In this document: piece after piece, positions 1-5,800 of the stretch
Layout: each line of letters begins with the position of its first letter
How positions within the stretch are numbered: position 1 is the first letter of the stretch
Assembly (NCBI GenBank): GCA_025935475.1
Contig: JAICVE010000144.1
Location: 1-6,857, forward strand
DNA: 6,857 nucleotides
DNA from: Nitrospira sp.
GTDB taxonomy: Bacteria > Nitrospirota > Nitrospiria > Nitrospirales > Nitrospiraceae
Direction of reading: 5' to 3'
The notes under the pieces: generated by a model
The model's input: only the letters and a program-made list of their open reading frames with translations
Told to the model about the DNA's origin: nothing
Database searches by the model: none
Program-made: the position numbers and the translations under genes

Positions 1-1155
1 ACATCTGCTAACAGATCTCTTTTCTCTGTTGTGGCTCTGTCGTTGCTTTGCCTCACCGCCTGTGGAAAGGGAGACCAACCGGCCAACTCGGACGCCGCCA
101 CCCCTCCGCACGGAAAGACACGCACCCTTCCTCAGGACGCCACTCCTCGTGTCGAAACCGGCGTCGTCGATTACGGTGGGATGCAGCAGGATCTTAGTTT
201 ATCCGGCAAGATTGCCTACGGCGAAGACCGTTACTCCAAGATCTCCTCTCCGTTGCAAGGCCGTGTCGTCGAGGTCCGGGCGCATCTGGGCGACCGCGTC
301 AAGGCCGGAGCGGTTCTTCTGGTCATCGATAGCCCGGATATCGCGCAAGCCTATTCAGAATACGTCAAGGAAGACTCTGACTTGCAGTACGCCACCCGCT
401 CCCACGAGCTGGCGAAAGATCTCTACTCCAACAAGGCCCTGCCGCTGAAAGACCTGAAGCAGGCGGAGAATGAACTGGTGAAGGCCAGGGCGGAGTTCCG
501 GCGGGCCAAGGAACGGCTGTTGTCCTTGCGCGTGCCTGCCGAGGAATTGAACAAACCTCTTGATAAGCAGCAAATCACCTCTCGATTTGAGATGAAGAGT
601 CCGCTGACGGGCATCGTGGTCGAGCGTGTGGTGACGCCAGGACAGTCGGTCGGTGGCGACGCCAACCAGGTCCTCTTTACCGTGGCGGATCTGGATATGC
701 TGCAAGTCGTCGCCGACGTCTACGAGCGGGATCTGGCGTTGGTGAAGGAGGGACAGTTTGCCAAGGTCAAGGTCGAGGCCTATCCCGAAGTTGATTTTCC
801 CGCGACTGTGGCCTCGGTGGGCGATGTCGTCGATCCGGCCAGCCGGACGATCAAGCTACGAGCCTGGGTGAACAATCAGGACCATCGACTGAAGCCTGAA
901 ATGTTTGCCCGCCTGCATATTCAAGTGGGCGATGCGACGAAAATCCTCGTCGTGCCAAAAGAGGCGGTGTTGGAATCCGACGGCAAACAATTCGTGTTCG
1001 TCGTCGAAGAGTCCAACCGCTACGTCAGGCACGAGGTCAAAGTTTCAAATTTCACCCCCGATCAGATGCGCGTGCTTGAGGGGCTGACGCCAGGCCAGCG
1101 GATCGTGACCAAAGGCGCGGTGTTGATCAAAGGCCAAGAAGTCAAAGGTGGCTGA
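1..1155 (+). CDS. RND efflux periplasmic adaptor lipoprotein (CzcB/CusB-like, HlyD family), 5' end cut by window
   Basis: This is the membrane-fusion (adaptor) subunit of a tripartite RND efflux pump, joining the inner-membrane pump to an outer-membrane channel. The frame is open to base 1. A GTG at 31 exists, but it would leave only ten residues before the lipobox Cys and no positive charge, while upstream codons add an Arg and more hydrophobic residues, so the true start lies before the window. The lipobox L-T-A-C puts the lipidated Cys at 61-63. Numbering from the GTG at 31: first lipoyl half about 72-101 (SPLQGRVVEV), alpha-hairpin coiled coil about 103-180, second lipoyl half about 183-220 (MKSPLTGIVVERVVTPGQSV), beta-barrel about 222-300, membrane-proximal domain about 303-374. 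The mature N-terminus has no His-rich or Met-rich metal-binding stretch of the kind known in some CzcB and CusB proteins. The pump gene follows after 49 bases. The class is firm; the metal is not determined. Confidence 0.93.
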   Translation, partial: TSANRSLFSVVALSLLCLTACGKGDQPANSDAATPPHGKTRTLPQDATPRVETGVVDYGGMQQDLSLSGKIAYGEDRYSKISSPLQGRVVEVRAHLGDRVKAGAVLLVIDSPDIAQAYSEYVKEDSDLQYATRSHELAKDLYSNKALPLKDLKQAENELVKARAEFRRAKERLLSLRVPAEELNKPLDKQQITSRFEMKSPLTGIVVERVVTPGQSVGGDANQVLFTVADLDMLQVVADVYERDLALVKEGQFAKVKVEAYPEVDFPATVASVGDVVDPASRTIKLRAWVNNQDHRLKPEMFARLHIQVGDATKILVVPKEAVLESDGKQFVFVVEESNRYVRHEVKVSNFTPDQMRVLEGLTPGQRIVTKGAVLIKGQEVKGG

Positions 1156-1157
1156 AC

Positions 1158-1167
1158 GGGTGCACCC
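1158..1167. repeat. 10-bp perfect palindrome between adaptor and pump genes
   Basis: GGGTGCACCC reads the same on both strands and lies two bases after the adaptor stop codon in the 49-base gap before the pump. As RNA it could fold only a 3-bp stem with a 4-base loop, so a terminator is unlikely. A protein-binding dyad or chance are both possible. Confidence 0.3.
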
Positions 1168-1204
1168 TCCTGTCTCTCCAGATTTCCCGGGTTCACTGAT
1201 ATAG

Positions 1205-4200
1205 ATGATCGCCCGTCTCGTCGAGATATCCCTCGTCCAGCGCATCCTGCTTTGCGCATTGGGACTGGCGCTGCTGTTCGGTGGGCTCTACTCGTTTCAT
1301 TTGCTCGATATTATCGCCTATCCGGACCCTTCTCCTCCCATGGTCGAGCTGATCACCCAGAATCCGGGGTGGTCGGCTGAAGAAATCGAACGGCAAATCA
1401 CCATCCCTATGGAGGTGGCGCTGACCGGGATGCCCGGCTTGACCGACATCCGCTCCCTCTCGATTTTCGGCCTAAGCGACATCAAGGTCTACTTCGATTT
1501 CGGCACTGACATCTTTCGCGACCGGCAGGAAGTACTCAACCGCGTGGCATCGGTGGAGTTTCCGCCCGGCGTCCAACCGGCGCTGTCCCCGTGGTGGGCG
1601 ATCGCCGAGATTTACCGCTATGAGCTCACCGGAGAGCCGGGTGTCAGCTTGACGGAGTTGAAAACCGTGCAGGACTGGGAGGTGCGCCGGGCGTTCCGCC
1701 GCATTCCCGGCGTGATCGACGTCACGGCGTTCGGCGGTACGACCAAGGAATACCACGTCGACATCGATCCCGGTCGGTTGATCAGTTACGGCGTCAATCT
1801 ATCCCAGGCGATGACTTCGCTGCAACACAGCAATGCGAATGTCGGTGGCAATTACCTGGCCCTGGGCGCACAGAATTACAACGTGCGGGGGGTGGGCCTG
1901 ATTAACGGCATCGAGGACATCGAGAACGTCATGGTCGCCCAAAAGGACGGGACGCCGATCTATGTGAAGACGCTGGGCAACGTCAATGTCGGCAGCCGGA
2001 TTCGCCTCGGGAAGGTCGGTATCGATGATCGTGACGACGTGGTGGAAGGGGTCGTCCTGCTGCAGCGTGGCTACAAGGCCATGCCGGTGCTCGACAAAGT
2101 CCGAGAGAAAGTGGACGAGCTCAACACCTGGAAATTGCCGTCCGGCATCAAGATCAGGACGTTTTACGACCGCACCTCCCTGATTAACACGACGGTCGAA
2201 ACGGTCACCGATATTTTACTCAGTGGGATGGTACTGGTCTTCGTGTTGCTCTACGTCTTCCTAGGGAACTTTCGGGCGGCCGGCATCGTCGCGCTGACGA
2301 TCCCGCTGTCGCTCTTGTTTACTTTCACCATGATGGTCTTGATCGGGCAATCGGCCAATCTGATCTCGCTCGGGGCCATCGATTTCGGGATTATCGTCGA
2401 TGCCACGCTGATTATGGTGGAGAGCATTTTCTTTCACCTGGCCCATGCGAAAACGCCGGGCCTGACCGTGCACCAGCAGATCGTCCGTGCTGCCCGCCAG
2501 GTGGGTCAGCCGATCTTCTATTCGACCGCGATCATTGTCGTGGCTTTCATTCCCCTGTTTACAATGACGGGCGTACCGGGAAAGATCTTTGCGCCAATGT
2601 CGATCACCTATGGATTCGCCTTATTGGGCGCGCTGCTCATGGCCTTTACGCTCGCTCCCGTCCTCTGCTCCTTCTTGCTCACGGGACCAATCAGTGAAGA
2701 CGATACATTCCTGGTCAAGCCGCTCAGGAAGATGTATCAGCGCACACTCGACTGGGCGCTTGATCACCGCCAAGTGGTGGTGGCGCTGGCCGCTGTCCTG
2801 TTGATGGTGGCGCTCGTCGCCCTCCAGTTTTTGGGAGGGGAGTTCATGCCGGCGCTCGAAGAGGGCAATCTCTGGGTGCGGGCCACAATGCCCGTAGACA
2901 TTTCATTCGACCAAGCGGCGCGGCTGGCGACCGATATCCGGGGCATGTTCAGGCAGTCGCCAGAAGTAACGACCGTCGTGTCCCAGCTCGGCCGACCGGA
3001 CGACGGAACCGATCCCACGAGTTTTTTCAACGCTGAATTTTTGGCAAACCTCAAACCGCAGGCCGAATGGCGACGGGGGTTCAGTAAAGACGATCTCGTG
3101 GCAGAGATTGAAGAACGCTTAAAGACCATTCCAGGAGTCATCTTCAATTTTTCACAAGTCATCCAGGATAACGTGGAAGAAGCTATGTCGGGCGTCAAGG
3201 GGGAAAATTCCATTAAACTGTTCGGCGCCGACTTGAAAACGATGGAAACACTGGCCGGCCAGATTGAAAAGCAAATGCACCAGATCCGTGGCGTCAAGGA
3301 TCTTGGCATTTTCCGGCTGCTCGGCCAGCCCAATCTCTTGATCAAGGTCGACCGGCAGGCAAGCGCTCGCTATGGGCTCCAGGTCTCCGATGTGAATGCG
3401 GTGGTGCAGGCCGCCATCGGCGGCCAAGCGGTGACGCAGGTCTACGAAGGGGAGCGGCTCTTTGATCTCGTCGTCCGGTTTCTTCCGGAGTATCGGCAGG
3501 ATGTCGAGGCGATCAGCAACATTCTGGTCAGTACACCGGATGGGGCCAGAATTCCCTTGAAGCAGCTGGCCACCATCGCCACACAGACAGGGGCGTTCAT
3601 CATCTATCGCGAGAACAATGAGCGGTATATACCGATCAAGTTCAGCGTCCGCGATCGCGATCTGGAAAGCACCGTTGAAGAGGCACAGGCACTCCTTGCG
3701 AAGACCATCACGCTTCCCGAGCGGTACCGCATGGAATGGGCCGGCCAGTACGATCAGCTCAAAGATGAACAGAAACGCCTCGCCAAGATCGTTCCCGTGA
3801 GTCTGTTGCTGATCCTTTTTCTGCTGTACATCACCTTCGATTCACTGAAGAATGCGCTGCTGGTGCTTTCGGCCGTCCCGTTTGCGCTGATCGGCGGCGT
3901 GATCGCGCTGGTCGCGACCCACACGAATTTCAGCATCTCGGCGGCGGTGGGCATCATCTCGACTCTCGGCGTGGCGATCTTGGGAGGAGTACTGCTGATT
4001 TCGCGGATTGAAGACGGCCGCCAGGCGGGGTTAAACCTTCGCGAAGCGATCATGCAGGCCGCTGCCGTACAAATGCGGCCCATTCTGATGGCGACCGTCG
4101 GTGCAGCCATCGGCCTGCTGCCTGCAGCGTTGGCCACCGGGATTGGATCGCAAGCCCAAAAACCGTTGGCCAGGGTGGTGGTCGGCGGGATGCTGACCGC

Positions 4201-4270
4201 CGCCTTCTTGATTCTGGTGGTGTTGCCGGTGTTATATGAATTAGTACATCGTCGAACGGACCGCGAATAA
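1205..4270 (+). CDS. Heavy-metal efflux RND transporter, CusA/CzcA family inner-membrane pump
   Basis: This proton-driven pump would export metal ions from the periplasm or cytoplasm through a trans-envelope complex. At 1021 residues it is close to the usual length of about 1040. The start is fixed: the codon before the ATG is an in-frame TAG, and the N-terminus (MIARLVEISLVQRILL) has the family form, although no clear ribosome binding site precedes it. Twelve membrane segments fit: about 13-30, 334-353, 358-380, 386-409, 437-457, 466-492, 523-541, 861-878, 884-904, 911-933, 957-976 and 989-1013, with two large periplasmic loops. Segment 4 carries the heavy-metal RND signature DFGIIVDATLIMVE, with the acidic relay residues D393, D399 and E406. 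By manual alignment, the three CusA copper-binding Met positions are R559, N609 and E659, so a Cus-type Cu(I)/Ag(I) site is absent. The stretch GRPDDGTDPTSFFNAEF (596-612) and the region after it resemble a CzcA-like branch of unassigned substrate. Family is very sure; the ion is unknown. Confidence 0.96.
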   Translation: MIARLVEISLVQRILLCALGLALLFGGLYSFHLLDIIAYPDPSPPMVELITQNPGWSAEEIERQITIPMEVALTGMPGLTDIRSLSIFGLSDIKVYFDFGTDIFRDRQEVLNRVASVEFPPGVQPALSPWWAIAEIYRYELTGEPGVSLTELKTVQDWEVRRAFRRIPGVIDVTAFGGTTKEYHVDIDPGRLISYGVNLSQAMTSLQHSNANVGGNYLALGAQNYNVRGVGLINGIEDIENVMVAQKDGTPIYVKTLGNVNVGSRIRLGKVGIDDRDDVVEGVVLLQRGYKAMPVLDKVREKVDELNTWKLPSGIKIRTFYDRTSLINTTVETVTDILLSGMVLVFVLLYVFLGNFRAAGIVALTIPLSLLFTFTMMVLIGQSANLISLGAIDFGIIVDATLIMVESIFFHLAHAKTPGLTVHQQIVRAARQVGQPIFYSTAIIVVAFIPLFTMTGVPGKIFAPMSITYGFALLGALLMAFTLAPVLCSFLLTGPISEDDTFLVKPLRKMYQRTLDWALDHRQVVVALAAVLLMVALVALQFLGGEFMPALEEGNLWVRATMPVDISFDQAARLATDIRGMFRQSPEVTTVVSQLGRPDDGTDPTSFFNAEFLANLKPQAEWRRGFSKDDLVAEIEERLKTIPGVIFNFSQVIQDNVEEAMSGVKGENSIKLFGADLKTMETLAGQIEKQMHQIRGVKDLGIFRLLGQPNLLIKVDRQASARYGLQVSDVNAVVQAAIGGQAVTQVYEGERLFDLVVRFLPEYRQDVEAISNILVSTPDGARIPLKQLATIATQTGAFIIYRENNERYIPIKFSVRDRDLESTVEEAQALLAKTITLPERYRMEWAGQYDQLKDEQKRLAKIVPVSLLLILFLLYITFDSLKNALLVLSAVPFALIGGVIALVATHTNFSISAAVGIISTLGVAILGGVLLISRIEDGRQAGLNLREAIMQAAAVQMRPILMATVGAAIGLLPAALATGIGSQAQKPLARVVVGGMLTAAFLILVVLPVLYELVHRRTDRE

Positions 4271-4274
4271 CGAA

Positions 4275-4281
4275 AGAGGAG
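4275..4281 (+). promoter_or_regulatory. Strong ribosome binding site for the HEAT-repeat gene
   Basis: AGAGGAG lies just before the GTG at 4286 (4 bases from its end) inside the 15-base gap after the pump stop. It is the clearest Shine-Dalgarno site in the window, supports the GTG start, and suggests efficient translation from the same message as the pump. Confidence 0.75.
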
Positions 4282-4285
4282 AAAC

Positions 4286-5089
4286 GTGCGCACGAGACTA
4301 TGTGTGTGGACGCTGACCACGACAGTCGTCCTCGGCCTGAACGCCTCGCTCACATGGGCAGATCAAGCACTGCAGGGGCAGCCTGTGCCGGTGCAAATGC
4401 CGTACGAGATGCCGCCGCAGTTCCAAGATGCCCCGCCGGCGGTCACGGTTCCGCCGAATACCAAACCGCTCACGCCGGAGGAACTCCAACGCGCCGAAGC
4501 CTTACTCCCCTTACTCGAAGGTAAGCAGGAATTCTGGGCCATGGGTGAATTTGTGCATCTCGGGGAATCCAGCGTGCCCGTGCTGATCAAGGCCCTGAGC
4601 ATGCCAGGGCCGCGAATCCGCTACAACGCCATTGAGACGCTCTCGATGCTGAATGCCGCCTCGGGGGTTCCGGCATTGATCAATACGGCGAAGGACCCCA
4701 ATGAACTGCCTCGCGTGCGCGAGCATGCGCTGCGGGTCGCGATTCGCCTGGATCCCTCAAAAACGCCGGAGGCCATTCAGGCCATGGCGAAGGACCAAAA
4801 TTCGTCCATCCGCAAGTCGGCTGCCTTTGGCTCCCGTTACGTGCGCGACAAGGCCGTCGTCCCGATTCTCATTGGAATGATCGCAGATGACGAGCGCTTC
4901 GTGGCCTTGTCTGCCGTGCAATCACTCTGGATTTTGACGCTGCACGAGACCGAATTCCATGACTGGGACGCGTCGACGAAAACCGACCGGCAGGAGTGGA
5001 TGGCGGAGTGGATGGAATGGTGGAACGGAGAGAAGGAAACGTTTCAGATTCCGGAGCCCCGTCGGAGGTCGTCAAGAACCCAAGGCTGA
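4286..5089 (+). CDS. Secreted HEAT-repeat protein encoded directly behind the RND pump
   Basis: A 267-residue protein with a Sec-type signal peptide: Arg at 2 and 4, a hydrophobic core about 5-21, and likely cleavage after SLTWA (residue 25). A Pro-rich linker follows (about 33-61, with MPYEMPPQ). Residues about 84-215 hold four to five degenerate HEAT helical repeats, for example VPVLIKAL, IRYNAIETLSML, VPALINTA, VREHALRVAIRL, IRKSAAFGSRYV and VVPILIGMIADD. HEAT solenoids usually act as protein-binding scaffolds, so an adaptor role in the periplasm is a reasonable inference; no enzyme motif is seen. The region 220-246 is rich in His, Trp and Met (H220, H225, W227, W238, M239, W242, M243, W245, W246); W..WW endings also occur in other HEAT proteins. 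The GTG start is backed by a strong ribosome binding site and by the signal peptide. The tail after P258 is a short Arg/Ser-rich stretch with rarer codons (agg, tca, aga) and may result from a frameshift (see the entry at 5057-5145). Confidence 0.85.
   Translation: MRTRLCVWTLTTTVVLGLNASLTWADQALQGQPVPVQMPYEMPPQFQDAPPAVTVPPNTKPLTPEELQRAEALLPLLEGKQEFWAMGEFVHLGESSVPVLIKALSMPGPRIRYNAIETLSMLNAASGVPALINTAKDPNELPRVREHALRVAIRLDPSKTPEAIQAMAKDQNSSIRKSAAFGSRYVRDKAVVPILIGMIADDERFVALSAVQSLWILTLHETEFHDWDASTKTDRQEWMAEWMEWWNGEKETFQIPEPRRRSSRTQG
4993..5015 (+). repeat. 12-base-period tandem repeat encoding EWMA-EWME
   Basis: The 11-mer ggagtggatgg occurs at 4993-5003 and again at 5005-5015, one base apart. 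In the HEAT frame it encodes two successive Glu-Trp-Met units, followed by Glu-Trp-Trp. This looks like a small internal duplication that keeps the frame and raises the Trp/Met density of the C-terminus. Confidence 0.7.
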
Positions 5090-5103
5090 AGGGCGCCTTG
5101 CGG
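5079..5103 (+). other. Weak hairpin overlapping the HEAT stop codon
   Basis: CAAGGC (5081-5086) pairs with GCCTTG (5095-5100) around an 8-base loop; two more C-G pairs (5079-5080 with 5102-5103) are possible across a bulged C at 5101. An A run, not a T run, follows on the + strand, so it does not look like an intrinsic terminator. Confidence 0.3.
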
Positions 5104-5127
5104 GGTAAAAAAACCGTATGTTATACG
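5098..5127 (+). promoter_or_regulatory. Candidate sigma70-type promoter for the deformylase gene
   Basis: TTGCGG (5098-5103, 3 of 6 to TTGACA) and TATACG (5122-5127, 4 of 6 to TATAAT) are 18 bases apart, with an A7 run in the spacer. It would start transcription about 35-40 bases before the ATG. The match is poor, and the same bases would be coding if the frameshifted extension is real. Confidence 0.2.
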
Positions 5128-5160
5128 TGTCATGGCCGGCATTGACCGGTCGATTTCAGT

Positions 5161-5164
5161 AGGA
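5161..5164 (+). promoter_or_regulatory. Ribosome binding site for peptide deformylase
   Basis: AGGA ends seven bases before the ATG at 5172, normal spacing. It supports that start, which also matches the expected N-terminus of the family. Confidence 0.5.
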
Positions 5165-5171
5165 CGATCTT

Positions 5172-5702
5172 ATGCCCGTGCTGCCGATTGCAAAACTCGG
5201 AAATCCAGTGCTCCGGAAGGTTGCCGCTCGAGTGGATCCGCGCGACATCCGGACCAAAGAGTTCCAACAACTCATCGATGACATGTTCGAGACCATGCTC
5301 GAAGAGCCAGGGATCGGCCTGGCGGCACCACAGGTGTCGCAGTCCATTCAGCTCGTGGTCATGGGCTGCGAGGGGGAAGGCGGGTTTCCCACGACCACGC
5401 TCATCAACCCGACAATCGTCTATTACGGCCCGCAGCAGGTCGACAACTGGGAAGGTTGCCTCAGCGTGGACGGCTTCAGGGGAAAAGTCACTAGGCCGGC
5501 AGTGGTGCGTGTCCAAGCGTTCGACCGCGATGGAACATCCATCGATGTCGAAGCCGATGGGCTCTATGCGGTCTGCATTCAACACGAAATGGATCATCTG
5601 ATCGGCAAGGTGTTTCTGGATCGCATGACAGATCTGTCCACCCTCACCCAGTTGAGCGAGTTCGAGAAGTTCTGGCGGAAAGAGCCCACCCCGGTCATTT
5701 GA
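5172..5702 (+). CDS. def: Peptide deformylase
   Basis: This cytoplasmic metalloenzyme removes the formyl group from the N-terminal Met of new proteins, normally acting at the ribosome exit. At 176 residues it has the usual length. All three family motifs are intact and in order: motif 1 GIGLAAPQ (47-54), motif 2 EGCLS (94-98) with metal ligand C96, and motif 3 QHEMDHL (137-143) with metal ligands H138 and H142 and catalytic E139. The N-terminal segment IAKLGNPVLRKVA is typical, and the last residues form a polar tail. The metal is usually Fe(II). The ATG at 5172 is backed by an AGGA site. It stands 82 bases after the HEAT stop and is not followed by fmt (methionyl-tRNA formyltransferase), its frequent neighbour in other bacteria; an ABC exporter gene comes next. 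A long open frame on the opposite strand across this gene is a shadow. Identification is essentially certain. Confidence 0.97.
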   Translation: MPVLPIAKLGNPVLRKVAARVDPRDIRTKEFQQLIDDMFETMLEEPGIGLAAPQVSQSIQLVVMGCEGEGGFPTTTLINPTIVYYGPQQVDNWEGCLSVDGFRGKVTRPAVVRVQAFDRDGTSIDVEADGLYAVCIQHEMDHLIGKVFLDRMTDLSTLTQLSEFEKFWRKEPTPVI

Positions 5703-5734
5703 CGCGTCATGAGGAATGGGCGGGCGGCCGACTG

Positions 5735-5765
5735 TGGACACGTGTCGTTCCCCATGCCGTATAGG
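5735..5765 (+). promoter_or_regulatory. Candidate promoter with a 10-bp palindrome over its -35 box, before the ABC exporter
   Basis: TGGACA (5735-5740, 5 of 6 to TTGACA) and TATAGG (5760-5765, 4 of 6 to TATAAT) are separated by 19 bases, two more than ideal. The perfect palindrome GACACGTGTC (5737-5746) overlaps the -35 box, a classic position for a repressor site. Both parts are short, so chance is a real alternative. Confidence 0.25.
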
Positions 5766-5773
5766 TAATTTCT

Positions 5774-5786
5774 CGGAAAACTTCCG
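5774..5786 (+). other. Small hairpin in the leader of the ABC exporter gene
   Basis: CGGAA (5774-5778) pairs with TTCCG (5782-5786) around a 3-base loop, 14 bases before the GTG. No T run follows, so it is not a terminator. At most it could affect translation of a start that lacks a clear Shine-Dalgarno site. Confidence 0.2.
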
Positions 5787-5800
5787 CTCCGGTTATCATC

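Larger units (their letters stand above)
5057..5145 (+). other. Possible frameshifted C-terminal extension of the HEAT protein ending in a CXXCH heme motif
   Basis: In the frame one base behind the HEAT frame, 5059-5142 is open for 28 codons and ends at TGA 5143-5145. It encodes PSEVVKNPRLKGALRG, then KKTVCYTCHGRH. The CYTCH at 5119-5133 is a perfect c-type heme-attachment motif. Adding one base to the C4 run at 5057-5060 would join it after P258 of the HEAT protein, giving 286 residues on a Sec-exported protein, the correct compartment for covalent heme attachment. Eighteen of the 28 codons end in G or C. With the extension, the gap to the deformylase ATG shrinks from 82 to 26 bases. The frame has no credible independent start: an upstream stop lies at 4960-4962 and an internal ATG at 5017 gives a leaderless 42-residue peptide. 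A single CXXCH three residues from the end, with no distal axial ligand after it, is unusual. Chance cannot be excluded. Confidence 0.35.

Noticed and set aside
29..448. 139-codon open frame on the + strand overlapping the adaptor
   Set aside because: Different frame from the clear lipoprotein adaptor; the product is Arg/Ser/Pro-rich, as out-of-frame GC-rich reading typically gives.
2764..3345. 193-codon open frame on the - strand inside the pump gene
   Set aside because: Antisense shadow of the periplasmic domain, with no domain or start signal of its own.
3754..4353. 199-codon open frame on the - strand over the pump 3' end
   Set aside because: Antisense to conserved membrane segments of the RND pump, with a low-complexity translation lacking any known motif.
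5079..5113. Hairpin plus A7 run as an intrinsic terminator after the HEAT gene
   Set aside because: The run is A on the + strand; a + strand terminator needs T after the stem. Read on the - strand the T run would precede the stem, which is also wrong.
5107..5114. A7C as a programmed -1 slippery site
   Set aside because: It lies after the HEAT stop codon at 5087-5089, so ribosomes in that frame would not reach it.
5142..5171. TTGACC as a -35 box close to the deformylase start
   Set aside because: It matches 5 of 6, but the matching -10 position would overlap the ribosome binding site and start codon.
5130..5741. 203-codon open frame on the - strand covering the whole deformylase gene
   Set aside because: It is the antisense shadow of a gene with intact catalytic motifs; GC-rich codon use keeps that frame open, and no recognisable domain or ribosome binding site is present.
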